Positions 34,620 through 43,540 of a DNA stretch of 64,000 nt are shown here, one piece after another. Each line of letters opens with the position of its first letter. The first letter of the stretch is position 1. The position numbers and the translations under genes were made by a program. The notes under the pieces were generated by a model, which was given only the letters and a program-made list of their open reading frames with translations, did no database searches and had not been told where the DNA came from. Source of the stretch: Pseudomonas sp. LS-2 (GTDB taxonomy: Bacteria > Pseudomonadota > Gammaproteobacteria > Pseudomonadales > Pseudomonadaceae); assembly GCF_003605735.1 (NCBI RefSeq), contig NZ_QXTJ01000038.1:254-64253 (forward strand). Reading direction: 5' to 3'.

Positions 34620-35672
34620 ATGACCAAACCCCGTAGCAACGCTTTGAAGCTGGCGAGCCTGGCGCTGTTGATCAGCGGCACCACCCAGGCCTTTGCCGAA
34701 GACATCACGTTCGTCTCCCAGGGGGGTGCTTATCAGGAGGCGCAGAGCAAGGCGATCCTTGAACCTGCGGCAAAGAAACTGGGCCTGACATTGAAACAGG
34801 ACAGTTCGCCCAAGGCTTATCCGATCATCAAGACCCAGGTGGAAAGCGGCAAAGTCACCTGGGATGTCGTGGACCTGCCCACCGGCGACTGCATTCGCGG
34901 CGAGTCGGAAGGTCTGTTCGAAAAGCTCGACCCTGCCCTGATTCCCAATGCAGCTCAACTGCCTGCGGCGCTCAAGGATGATTACAGCGTGGGCTACATC
35001 AGTTATTCCACCGTGCTGGCCTATCGCACCGATGCATTCAAGGGCAAGGACGTACCCAAGACCTGGGCTGATTTCTGGGACACGAAGAAATTCCCCGGCC
35101 AGCGCTCGCTGCGCAATCTGCCCCGCCCTACCCTGGAAATCGCCTTGCTGGCCGATGGCGTTCCTGCCGACAAGCTCTATCCGATGGATGTCGATCGCGC
35201 GTTTAGGAAACTGGAGCAGATCAAGCCCGACATCGCCACCTGGTGGACCTCCGGCGGACAGTCCGCCCAACTGATCAGCGACGGCGAAGTCGACATGATC
35301 CAGGCGTGGAACGGCCGCATCAGCGCTGTGCAGGCAGCCGGCGCCCCGGTGGCGTTCGACTATAACCAGGGCATTCTGGAAACCAACTCGCTGTGCGTGC
35401 TCAAAGGCTCGCCACACAAGGCCGCCGCGATGAAGTTCGTCAACGAAGCAATCGACGCGAAGCTGCAAGCCGCCCTGCCAATGATCATCGACTACGGCCC
35501 GCTCAACCCCGAAGCGTTCAACACCGGTGTGATCCCTGCCGAGCGCGCTGCGAAGCTGCCATCCTCACCCGAGAACATTTCCCGTCAGGCCCTGTTGTCC
35601 GCGCAATGGTGGGCGTCCGAGGCGGGCGTCAAAGCCGAAGAGCGCTGGTTGTCCTTCGTTCAGAAAAAGTAA
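34620..35672 (+). CDS. PotD-type ABC transporter substrate-binding protein
   Basis: The 350-residue periplasmic protein of the spermidine/putrescine-binding family has a signal peptide to about residue 25 (AFA-ED). Mature motifs include ITFVSQGGAYQEAQSKAIL, WDVVDLPTGDC and TWWTSGGQSAQLISDGEVDMIQAWNGR. It opens an operon with two permeases; a semialdehyde dehydrogenase, an ATPase and a GabT-type transaminase follow. A diamine, GABA or another omega-amino acid is a plausible ligand. A close paralogue lies at 51042-52091. ATG 34620 follows CGGAG. Confidence 0.88.
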   Translation: MTKPRSNALKLASLALLISGTTQAFAEDITFVSQGGAYQEAQSKAILEPAAKKLGLTLKQDSSPKAYPIIKTQVESGKVTWDVVDLPTGDCIRGESEGLFEKLDPALIPNAAQLPAALKDDYSVGYISYSTVLAYRTDAFKGKDVPKTWADFWDTKKFPGQRSLRNLPRPTLEIALLADGVPADKLYPMDVDRAFRKLEQIKPDIATWWTSGGQSAQLISDGEVDMIQAWNGRISAVQAAGAPVAFDYNQGILETNSLCVLKGSPHKAAAMKFVNEAIDAKLQAALPMIIDYGPLNPEAFNTGVIPAERAAKLPSSPENISRQALLSAQWWASEAGVKAEERWLSFVQKK

Positions 35673-35683
35673 TGGGAGGCCCC

Positions 35684-36610
35684 ATGTCCAACGCTTACCT
35701 CGCCAAAACCCTCCCCGACTCCAGCGACCAGCGCCAGCCGCCGCTCACCAGTGAGCACGCACTGGCTCGGGAGGAGCGCAAGGAACACACCTCGATGCTG
35801 CTGTTGCTCGCGCCCGCGCTGGTGATGGTGGTCGTGCTGTTGATCCTGCCGCTGTGCTGGCTGGCGGTGCAGTCGGTGCAGACCGAAGAAGGGTTCTCGC
35901 TGGTCAACTACCTGCGCATCTTTCAGGAGGCGATTTACTGGGACACCTTCGCCCTGACCTTCAAGATCAGTTTTCTGGTGACCATTCTTTCGATCGTCAT
36001 GGGGTTTCCCATTGCCTATGCGGCATCACGCCTGCACGGCTTCTGGGCCAACCTGGTATTGATCTGCGTGATCCTGCCGTTCTGGACCAGTGTGCTGGTG
36101 CGTTCCTACGCCTGGCTGGTGCTGCTGCAGCGGCGCGGTCTGGTCAACCAGACCCTGATCGACCTGGGCATCATCGACCAGCCCCTGAACCTGATGCACA
36201 ACACCACCGGCACCGTCATCGGCACCCTGCATGTGATGCTGCCGTTCATGGTGCTGCCGCTGTATTCGGTGATGAAGAAGATCCCTCAAGACCTGATGCA
36301 GGCCTCGGAGAGTCTGGGCGCCAAACCCTTCTACACTTTCCGCCGCGTATTCTTGCCGATGGCGGCGCCAGGCATCATGGCCGGTTCCATTCTGGTGTTC
36401 GTGATCTGCCTGGGCTTCTTCATTACGCCGGAACTGCTGGGCGGCGGACGCACGATTCTGGTGTCGATGCTGGTGCAACGCAACGTCGAGCTGTATCACG
36501 CCTGGGGCGCGGCCAGCGCTGTCGGTCTGGTGCTGTTGTTCGTGGTGTTCCTGATCTTCTGGGGCATCAATCGCTTCATCCCCATCGAACGCATTCTGGG
36601 AGCGCGCTAA
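35684..36610 (+). CDS. ABC transporter permease (PotB type)
   Basis: The 308-residue inner-membrane permease has a longer soluble N-terminus (about 35 residues) and about six helices. The EAA loop reads MQASESLGAKPFYTFRRVFLPMAAPG. ATG 35684 sits after GGGAGG; another ATG overlaps the upstream stop at 35672 but would place that site inside the gene. The next permease gene follows the stop directly. Confidence 0.9.
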   Translation: MSNAYLAKTLPDSSDQRQPPLTSEHALAREERKEHTSMLLLLAPALVMVVVLLILPLCWLAVQSVQTEEGFSLVNYLRIFQEAIYWDTFALTFKISFLVTILSIVMGFPIAYAASRLHGFWANLVLICVILPFWTSVLVRSYAWLVLLQRRGLVNQTLIDLGIIDQPLNLMHNTTGTVIGTLHVMLPFMVLPLYSVMKKIPQDLMQASESLGAKPFYTFRRVFLPMAAPGIMAGSILVFVICLGFFITPELLGGGRTILVSMLVQRNVELYHAWGAASAVGLVLLFVVFLIFWGINRFIPIERILGAR

Positions 36611-37405
36611 ATGAACCTGCTTGCCAACCTGCGTCACATCAAGCTTTCACACCTGGTGTTCACCGTGGTGGTCGCGGCGATCCTGCTGTATTTGATCATC
36701 CCGGTGCTGATCGTGGTGCCGATGTCGTTTTCCGAAGCGCGCTTTCTGCAGTTCCCTCCCAAGCAGTGGTCGTTCCACTGGTATGAGGCGTTCTTCAACA
36801 GCGTTGAGTGGATGTCGGCGGCAAGGGTCAGTCTGATCACGGCGTTCTTCACCATGGTCATCAGCCTGCCGATCGGCATGGCTGCCGCGTACGCCATCAA
36901 CAGCTCGAGCCTGAAAGTGGTGCGTACGCTGCAGATCATTCTGCTGCTGCCGATGATGGTGCCGATCATCCTGATCGCCGCCGGTGTGTTCTTCGTCTAT
37001 GCGCGAGTCGGGCTAATCAGCACCATGACCGGGCTGGTACTGGCGCACATCATGCTGGCGCTGCCTTACGTGATCATCGCGCTGCTCGCCGGGCTGCGTA
37101 ACTTCGACATGTCTCAGGAGATGGTGGCGCGCAGTCTGGGCATGAACCGCTTCCGCGCCTTCATGGCCGTGACACTGCCGCAGATCAAGCCGAGTCTGGT
37201 GTCGGCCACGCTGTTTGCGTTCATCACATCACTGGATGAAACGGTGGTGGCGCTGTTCATCTCCGGTGGCGACAACCAGACCCTCACCAAGCGCATGTTT
37301 ACCGCCCTGCGCGACGAAATCGACCCGACCATTGCGGCAATCAGTTCGATCCTGATTCTCGCGTCGCTGATCCTCGTCGTGATTGCCGGGCGCAACAAGC
37401 AGTAG
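36611..37405 (+). CDS. ABC transporter permease (PotC type)
   Basis: The 264-residue partner permease has six predicted helices and the EAA loop EMVARSLGMNRFRAFMAVTLPQIKPS. Its start codon directly follows the previous stop. Its ATPase is encoded 2 kb downstream at 39498, beyond a dehydrogenase gene, rather than next door. Confidence 0.9.
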   Translation: MNLLANLRHIKLSHLVFTVVVAAILLYLIIPVLIVVPMSFSEARFLQFPPKQWSFHWYEAFFNSVEWMSAARVSLITAFFTMVISLPIGMAAAYAINSSSLKVVRTLQIILLLPMMVPIILIAAGVFFVYARVGLISTMTGLVLAHIMLALPYVIIALLAGLRNFDMSQEMVARSLGMNRFRAFMAVTLPQIKPSLVSATLFAFITSLDETVVALFISGGDNQTLTKRMFTALRDEIDPTIAAISSILILASLILVVIAGRNKQ

Positions 37406-37430
37406 GAAACACGCCGCACTCTGGGAGCGA

Positions 37431-37541
37431 TGATCGTTCCCACGCTCCGCGTGGGAACGGCCTCTGTGACGCTCTGGGTCACGCCGGGTGGACGCAGAGC
37501 GTCTCGGGATGCATCCCCACGCGGAGCGTGGGGATGATCAT
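37431..37541. repeat. Repeat of TTCCCACGCTCCGCGTGGGAA family
   Basis: Two palindromic arms, TTCCCACGCTCCGCGTGGGAA and CCCCACGCGGAGCGTGGGG, surround an inner CGCAGAGCGTC segment. It separates the permease and dehydrogenase genes. Confidence 0.85.
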
Positions 37542-37724
37542 TCGCGAAGCGCAGGAGGTTTCTGCCCAACCGGCGCCCTGTCACGCGTCCAGCCTCCCAG
37601 CACAGCCTGCCGTCAATCCTCGCAATTCAGCATCTATCACCCGCCAAGCTGCTCATCTCGGCATCGGCGGCTGGGCGAGGATTTTTACAATGAGTCCATC
37701 GCTCGTACCCTCAAGGCCCTGATC

Positions 37725-39185
37725 ATGTTGAAAAACCAACTGCGTGACCCTTCACTTCTTGTCGAACGTGCCTACGTTAATGGCGCCTGGATCGATGCCG
37801 ATGACGGCCAGACCATTGAAGTGACCAATCCCGCTGACGGCACCGTCATCGCCCGGGTTCCGGCCTTGCAGGCGGCGGAGACCCGCCGTGCCATCGAGGC
37901 CGCCGAATCGCGCTTCGCCACCTGGCGCGAAGTGCCGGCGGCCGAACGTGCTCGCTTTCTGGAAACCTGGTTCGCGCTGATCATGGAGAACCAGGAGGAC
38001 CTGGCGTTGATCATGACCGCCGAGCAAGGCAAACCGCTGGCAGAATCCCGCGGCGAGATCGGCTATGGCGCCAGCTTCGTCAAATGGTTCGCCGAAGAAG
38101 CCCGGCGCATTTATGGCGACACCATCCCCTCGCCCGCCGCGGACCGCCGTATTCTGGTACTCAAACAACCCATCGGCGTGGTCGCTGCGATTACCCCGTG
38201 GAACTTCCCCAACGCGATGATCACCCGCAAATGCGCGCCTGCACTGGCGGCGGGCTGCACGGTGTTGGTCAAACCTTCGGAAATGACCCCTTTGTCGGCT
38301 CTGGCACTAGCGGTGCTGGCAGAGCGCGCGGGCATTCCAGCGGGTGTGTTCAACGTCCTGACCGGTATGCCCGCGGGCGTTGGCGGCGAGATGACCGCCA
38401 ACCCTGCGGTGCGCAAGCTGTCGTTCACCGGCTCGACCCGAATCGGTCAACTGCTGATGAGCCAGTGTGCGAGCACTATCAAGCGCCTCAGTCTGGAACT
38501 GGGTGGCAACGCGCCGTTCATTGTCTTCGACGATGCGGATCTGGACCTGGCGATTGCCGGTGTCATGCAGAGCAAATTCCGTAACGCCGGGCAGACCTGC
38601 GTGTGCGCCAACCGGATTCTGGTGCAAGACGGCATTTACGACCGTTTTGCCGAACGCCTGAGCGCCGCAGTCGCCCAGTTGAAGGTCGGCGATGGCCTGG
38701 AGAATGGCGTCACCATCGGCCCGCTGATCAACGCGGCGGCCGTGGACAAGGTCGGGCGACACATCAACGACGCGCTGGAGAAAGGCGCCAGCATCGCCAT
38801 CGGCGGCGCTCCGCGAGGCGACGGCCTGTATGTGCAGCCGACGGTCCTGCGCGATGCCAACGCCGACATGTTGCTGGCGACCGAAGAAACGTTCGGCCCG
38901 GTTGCACCGCTGTTTCGCTTCAAGGACGAAGCGGAGGCTCTGGCGCTGGCCAATGCCACCCCATACGGCCTGGGCGCCTACTACTTCACGCAGGACATGC
39001 GCCGTGCCTGGCGGGTGGGCGAGCGCCTGGAGTTCGGCATGGTCGGGCTCAACACCGGGATCATTTCCATGGAGGTCGCGCCCTTCGGCGGCATGAAGCA
39101 ATCGGGCACTGGCCGTGAAGGCTCCAAGTACGGGCTGGACGAATTCCTCGAAGTCAAAGCCTGGCACATTGGCGGGTTGGGTTAA
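37725..39185 (+). CDS. NAD(P)-dependent succinate-semialdehyde dehydrogenase (GabD-like)
   Basis: The 486-residue aldehyde dehydrogenase oxidises an omega-semialdehyde, probably succinate semialdehyde to succinate. Key features are ITPWNFPNAMITRK at the cofactor site, SFTGSTRIGQLL, the general-base glutamate in SLELGGNAPF and the nucleophilic cysteine in NAGQTCVCANR. ATG 37725 gives the expected N-terminus. It lies between the permease and ATPase genes of the PotD-type transporter and shortly before the GabT-type transaminase. Together they make a GABA-shunt-like pathway. Confidence 0.88.
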   Translation: MLKNQLRDPSLLVERAYVNGAWIDADDGQTIEVTNPADGTVIARVPALQAAETRRAIEAAESRFATWREVPAAERARFLETWFALIMENQEDLALIMTAEQGKPLAESRGEIGYGASFVKWFAEEARRIYGDTIPSPAADRRILVLKQPIGVVAAITPWNFPNAMITRKCAPALAAGCTVLVKPSEMTPLSALALAVLAERAGIPAGVFNVLTGMPAGVGGEMTANPAVRKLSFTGSTRIGQLLMSQCASTIKRLSLELGGNAPFIVFDDADLDLAIAGVMQSKFRNAGQTCVCANRILVQDGIYDRFAERLSAAVAQLKVGDGLENGVTIGPLINAAAVDKVGRHINDALEKGASIAIGGAPRGDGLYVQPTVLRDANADMLLATEETFGPVAPLFRFKDEAEALALANATPYGLGAYYFTQDMRRAWRVGERLEFGMVGLNTGIISMEVAPFGGMKQSGTGREGSKYGLDEFLEVKAWHIGGLG

Positions 39186-39191
39186 GCCCTC

Positions 39192-39280
39192 TGTAGGAGC
39201 GCGCTTGCCCGCGATGGCGGTGTTTCTAAACGCATATTGGCAACGGGCAAATCGCAATCGCGGGCAAGCGCGCTCCTACA
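39192..39280. repeat. REP-type repeat, TGTAGGAGCGCGCTTG family
   Basis: Inverted arms TGTAGGAGCGCGCTTGCCCGC and GCGGGCAAGCGCGCTCCTACA lie just past the dehydrogenase stop. Confidence 0.9.
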
Positions 39281-39292
39281 AGGGGGGTGCGG

Positions 39293-39365
39293 TGTGTTCG
39301 CAGCGTTGATGCGTGGCGCAGCAAGTTCGCGATGTGTTCGCAACGTTGATGCGTGGCGCAGCAAG
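39293..39365. repeat. Two-copy 33-base direct repeat, 40-base period
   Basis: 39293-39325 recurs at 39333-39365 with one mismatch, separated by 7 bases. The unit contains CGTTGATGCGTGGCGCAGCA. It lies about 130 bases ahead of the ATPase gene. Confidence 0.85.
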
Positions 39366-39497
39366 ATTTAACCCCCCGCCGCACAGCAGATCCTGTTGGT
39401 GCGGCGGCCCAAAACGGCACGAATCAGGCCTGCGCCTGTGTTCAGATGACAAGCAGACTTATCGGGCAATCCCCCGTTCTGCAGAGGAGGACGCTTC

Positions 39498-40586
39498 ATG
39501 AATTTCACTGAAGGTTTTGAATCGGTCAGCGTCAACAAGGTGTGCAAACACTACGGCAGCCTCAAGGCATTGAACAACGTCGATCTGAAGGTCGAAGCCG
39601 GGGAATTCATGTCACTGCTCGGCCCGTCGGGTTCGGGCAAGACCACGCTGCTGAGCATTTTGGGCGGGTTCATCCGGGTCAGTTCCGGCAGCATTTTCTT
39701 CGGTGAACGGGACGTCACCCTCATGCCGCCGCACAAGCGCGAGATCGGTGTGGTGTTCCAGAACTACGCGCTGTTTCCGCACATGACCGTGGGCGAAAAC
39801 GTGGCCTTTCCGCTGCGCGCCCGAGGCGAAAGCGCCAGCAAAAGCCGCGACCGGGTCAAGAGCGCACTGGCAACCGTCGAGCTGTCCGGTTACGAAGACC
39901 GAAACATTGCGGCGCTGTCCGGCGGTCAACGCCAACGCGTGGCGCTGGCTCGCGCCATCGTCTTCGAACCTAAGCTGATCCTCATGGACGAGCCGCTGTC
40001 GGCGCTGGACAAGCAACTGCGCGAGATCATGCAGATCGAGTTGCGTGCCCTGCACAAACGCCTGGGCGCGACCATGATCTACGTCACTCACGATCAGCGC
40101 GAAGCCCTGACCATGAGCGACCGCATCGCGATCATGCGCGGCGGTCAGTTGGTACAAGTCGATACGCCACGGCGCCTGCACGATCATCCGGCCAACGATT
40201 TTGTCGCCAGTTTCATCGGCGAAAGCACGCTGGTGCCGCTGCAACGTGGAGAGAACAACGGCCTGACACTGGGCACCACAGCACTGCGCACCACCCGGCC
40301 GGTGCCGCCGTCCGGGGATGTGTTCCTGGCGCTGCAATCGGAAAAACTGCTGCTTGACAACGACAGCTCCGGGCCCGAATGGAACCGCCTTCGCGGGCGG
40401 GTTTCCGACATCGTCTTTCAAGGTGAGAGCCTGAAGGTGTTCGTCGATCTGGAGGGCGGCCCCACCGTCAGCCTGCGTCAGCCGAGCCACCACGAAGGCA
40501 ACCTCAGTCTGCCGCCAATCGGCTCGCCGATGATGATGCGCCTGCATCCGGAAGACACCATCGTCGTTCCGCGCGCCGGGGTTTGA
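39498..40586 (+). CDS. PotA-type ABC transporter ATP-binding protein
   Basis: The 362-residue ATPase has Walker A GPSGSGKTT at residues 42-50, signature LSGGQRQRVALAR, Walker B LILMDEPLSALD and switch His in YVTHDQREA. A C-terminal TOBE domain spans about 285-360. It should power the permeases at 35684-37405, though a dehydrogenase gene and two repeat blocks lie in between. ATG 39498 follows GAGGAGG. Confidence 0.92.
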   Translation: MNFTEGFESVSVNKVCKHYGSLKALNNVDLKVEAGEFMSLLGPSGSGKTTLLSILGGFIRVSSGSIFFGERDVTLMPPHKREIGVVFQNYALFPHMTVGENVAFPLRARGESASKSRDRVKSALATVELSGYEDRNIAALSGGQRQRVALARAIVFEPKLILMDEPLSALDKQLREIMQIELRALHKRLGATMIYVTHDQREALTMSDRIAIMRGGQLVQVDTPRRLHDHPANDFVASFIGESTLVPLQRGENNGLTLGTTALRTTRPVPPSGDVFLALQSEKLLLDNDSSGPEWNRLRGRVSDIVFQGESLKVFVDLEGGPTVSLRQPSHHEGNLSLPPIGSPMMMRLHPEDTIVVPRAGV

Positions 40587-40590
40587 TTCA

Positions 40591-40730
40591 GATGATCGTT
40601 ACCACGCTGCGCGCGGGAATGCCGTACCGGACGCTCGGCGTCTAACCGGTAGCCGACGCGGAGCGTTGCGAGATGCATTCCCACACGGAGCGTGAGAGCG
40701 ATCAATACGCAGAGCGTGGGAACGGTCAAC
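40591..40730. repeat. Degenerate repeat of CCACGCTCCGCGTGG family
   Basis: Several degraded copies of the GATCGTTACCACGCTGCGCG / CGCAGAGCGTGGGAACG motif lie between the ATPase and aminotransferase genes. The gap 40587-40883 holds nothing else clear. Confidence 0.7.
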
Positions 40731-40883
40731 GATTTCAAAAATTCTGCGCAGCGAAATATGTCGTAACACCCCCGCAAAACAGTCGATCACAGCGCTGGCC
40801 ACCCCAAGTTCAGCGCTTGTGATTCCGGCCAGTCCTTATCCTGATCACATCACCCGCCACCCTCGGCGTTCACGGAGATCGAG

Positions 40884-42173
40884 ATGAATTCTGCATTGAC
40901 TGAAAACCAGCGCCTGCTGGCCCTGCGCGAACAACACGTGCCTCGCGGTATCGCGACCGCGCACCCTGTCGTGGCCGCGCGTGCTCAAGGTGCTGAACTA
41001 TGGGATGTGGATGGCAAGCGCTACCTGGATTTCGTCGGCGGCATCGGCGTGCTCAACGTCGGCCACAACCACCCCAACGTGGTCGAGGCGGTGCGTCGTC
41101 AGGTCGGCGAGATCTCTCATGCCAGCTTCCAGGTCGTGGCGTACGAAAACTACATCGAAGTGGCGGCGCGCCTGAACAAGATGATCGGCGGGGACGCGCA
41201 TTACAAAAGCGTGTTGTTCACCTCCGGCGCCGAAGCGGTAGAAAATGCGGTCAAGATCGCCCGGGGTTATACAAACCGCACTGCGGTGATTTCCTTCCGG
41301 GGCGGCTTTCATGGCCGCACCTTGCTGGGGGTCACACTGACCGGCATGAGCCAGCCCTACAAGCAGAATTTCGGGCCCTTCCCCGCCGAGCTCTATCACG
41401 CGACTTACCCCACCGCCTATCGCGGCATCAGCAGTGAAGACGCGCTGGCCGAGCTGGACGAACTGTTCGCCACCGACGTCGCGCCTGATCGTGTCGCCGC
41501 CATCATCATCGAGCCGGTCCAGGGCGACGGCGGCTTCCTGGCAGCGCCAAAAGAATTCCTCCAGGCCTTGCGCGCGCGGTGTACGCAGCACGGCATCGTG
41601 TTGATTCTCGATGAAATCCAGGCAGGTTTCGGACGTACCGGCACGATGTTCGGTTTCCAGCACGCCGACATCCAGCCGGACCTGGTGACCGTCGCCAAGA
41701 GCCTGGCCGGTGGCATGCCGCTGTCGGGCGTCGTCGGTCGCGCCGAGATCATGGACGCACCGACGCCGGGCGGTCTGGGCGGCACCTATGGCGGTAACGC
41801 AGTGGCGTGTGCTGCGGCGCTGGCGGTGCTCGATCTTTTCGAGGAGCACGATCTGCTGGCACAAGGCGAGACACTGGCAGCGCAGCTCAACGAGGGGCTG
41901 CTGGCGTTGCAGAAACGCTATCCGCGCATCGGCGACGTGCGCGGTCTGGGGTTCATGCAAGCCATCGAGATGGTGGCCGACGACGCAGTCCAAAGCCCGG
42001 ATGCGGCACTGGCGCAGAAGGTCATCGACGAAGCACGCAACGCCGGATTGCTGGTGATCAAGTGCGGCGTGCATCGCAACGTGGTGCGCTTCCTCGCCCC
42101 GCTGGTGACCACACCGGCGCAGGTGGCCGAGGCTTTGCAGATGCTCGACAAGGCGCTGTCCGTCGCCTGTTGA
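40884..42173 (+). CDS. gabT: 4-aminobutyrate (omega-amino acid) aminotransferase
   Basis: The 429-residue class III PLP aminotransferase has the family motifs VLFTSGAEAVENAVKIAR, FRGGFHGRTLLGVTLTG and LILDEIQAGFGRTG. The PLP lysine is in LVTVAKSLAGGMPLSG. It transfers the omega-amino group of GABA or a related acid to 2-oxoglutarate, giving the semialdehyde handled by the dehydrogenase at 37725. ATG 40884 follows GGAG. Close paralogues act on 5-aminovalerate, so substrate is probable rather than certain. Confidence 0.88.
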   Translation: MNSALTENQRLLALREQHVPRGIATAHPVVAARAQGAELWDVDGKRYLDFVGGIGVLNVGHNHPNVVEAVRRQVGEISHASFQVVAYENYIEVAARLNKMIGGDAHYKSVLFTSGAEAVENAVKIARGYTNRTAVISFRGGFHGRTLLGVTLTGMSQPYKQNFGPFPAELYHATYPTAYRGISSEDALAELDELFATDVAPDRVAAIIIEPVQGDGGFLAAPKEFLQALRARCTQHGIVLILDEIQAGFGRTGTMFGFQHADIQPDLVTVAKSLAGGMPLSGVVGRAEIMDAPTPGGLGGTYGGNAVACAAALAVLDLFEEHDLLAQGETLAAQLNEGLLALQKRYPRIGDVRGLGFMQAIEMVADDAVQSPDAALAQKVIDEARNAGLLVIKCGVHRNVVRFLAPLVTTPAQVAEALQMLDKALSVAC

Positions 42174-42272
42174 GCGACTGTTCAACGTGTCACTCGACCC
42201 GGCCTGCCAGCGCAGTGCCGGGTCGTGAGCTCAACCATCATGGAATCGGAACGTGCTATCCAGGAGCCAATC

Positions 42273-42959
42273 ATGAAAGTCACCCAGTACAAGGCTTTGG
42301 GCTTGTCGTTCGGCACCCTGGTTGACCGCGAACGGGGCATTCTCGAAGGGCTGCGACCGCTGGCAGTGCAGAGTGAATCGAATACCAGCGACGCTCAGTT
42401 GCTCAGCACTTATCGACAGGTGGCGCAGGCGCTTGCCAGCACGGCAACACAGGTCAGCGCGACGGCTTTTCACGGCCAGCTTTACCAGCGTGTGGCGCAA
42501 CAATTGCAAATCATTCCGGGCTGGGATGAAAGTGTGGCATTCAGTAGCTCTTCGTCCCAGTGGCCGATTTTCGAAGATGCTCCAGGTGCCCTTCAGTACC
42601 TGAGCAAGTTCTACCGTTTGATACTGATCGCCCCACCCCAAGGCGTCGATGTACTTGCGCTGGCTCGGCGCCTGCCGGTCGAATTCGATGCGATCATCGA
42701 ACCCGGCAGCGACGATTGGCATAGCAGCCTCGAGACCGAGCTGCAGCGTCTGGGACTGGAGCGTTCAGAACTGTTACCGGTGCGCAGTACCGAAAGCGAC
42801 GACCCGTGGATCGAACGGGTGGACTTTCCGGTGTGCACCCTGCGCCGCGGCCATAACCGGCCGTGGAACCATTCGCCTCAGGCAATGGACGGCAAGCGCT
42901 GCGAATACGCCAGCCTCGCCGATCTCGCACATGCCCACCAAAAGGCATTGCACGCCTGA
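42273..42959 (+). CDS. Degenerate HAD-like protein lacking catalytic residues
   Basis: The 228-residue protein aligns along its length with the haloacid-dehalogenase-type protein at 45753-46457. Its motif I reads YKALGLSFGTLVD where the paralogue has FKALTFDVVGTLID, so the nucleophilic Asp is lost. The KPDP lysine motif is also absent. It cannot be a normal HAD hydrolase and may be structural or regulatory. It lies between gabT and the Lrp gene on the same strand, 39 bases from the latter. ATG 42273 follows CAGGAG. Confidence 0.65.
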   Translation: MKVTQYKALGLSFGTLVDRERGILEGLRPLAVQSESNTSDAQLLSTYRQVAQALASTATQVSATAFHGQLYQRVAQQLQIIPGWDESVAFSSSSSQWPIFEDAPGALQYLSKFYRLILIAPPQGVDVLALARRLPVEFDAIIEPGSDDWHSSLETELQRLGLERSELLPVRSTESDDPWIERVDFPVCTLRRGHNRPWNHSPQAMDGKRCEYASLADLAHAHQKALHA

Positions 42960-42997
42960 GACCGAAGGCCCAGATTCGACATTGCGAGGACTGACCA

Positions 42998-43489
42998 ATG
43001 GACGCTGCAACCAAGCTCGATCGTATCGACATCAACATTCTGGTCCAATTGCAGAAAGACGGGCGCATGACCAACGTCAGCCTCGCCGAAGCCGTGGGCC
43101 TGTCGCCCAGCCCTTGCCTGCAGCGGGTCAAACGCCTGGAAGCAGCCGGTTATATCAGCGGTTACGAAGCCCACGTCAATCTCGCCAAGTTCGCCAATTC
43201 GGTGACCGTGTTCACCGAAATGACCCTGTCGGACCACAAGCGTGCCGACTTCGTGAAGTTCGAATCGAGCATTCGCAACATCGACGAAGTGCTGGAGTGC
43301 CACTTGATCAGCGGGGGTTATGACTATCTGGTGCGCTTCCTGTGCAGCAGCATCCAGCATTATCAGGAACTGATGGAATCGATCCTGGACAAGAACATCG
43401 GCATCGAAAAATACTTCAGCTACATCGTGATCAAGTCGCCGGTGGTCAAGAGCACCGTGCCGTTGCGCAGCCTGGTCAGAGCGGTTTGA
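42998..43489 (+). CDS. Lrp/AsnC-family transcriptional regulator
   Basis: The 163-residue regulator has an N-terminal helix-turn-helix (about 5-60; MTNVSLAEAVGLSPSPCLQRVKRLEAAGYI) and a RAM ligand domain (about 75-150). It starts at ATG behind GAGGA. Lrp-type proteins respond to amino acids, which suits control of the transporter/transaminase genes upstream, whose end it marks. Confidence 0.9.
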   Translation: MDAATKLDRIDINILVQLQKDGRMTNVSLAEAVGLSPSPCLQRVKRLEAAGYISGYEAHVNLAKFANSVTVFTEMTLSDHKRADFVKFESSIRNIDEVLECHLISGGYDYLVRFLCSSIQHYQELMESILDKNIGIEKYFSYIVIKSPVVKSTVPLRSLVRAV

Positions 43490-43497
43490 GTCTTCGC

Positions 43498-43526
43498 AAA
43501 AAAAAGGGCTGAAAGGCCCTTTTTTC
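43498..43526. terminator. Bidirectional intrinsic terminator
   Basis: AAAAAGGGC/GCCCTTTTT stem with a short loop, between the convergent Lrp and cupin genes. Confidence 0.85.
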
Positions 43527-43540
43527 ACGTGCGTTGAAAA

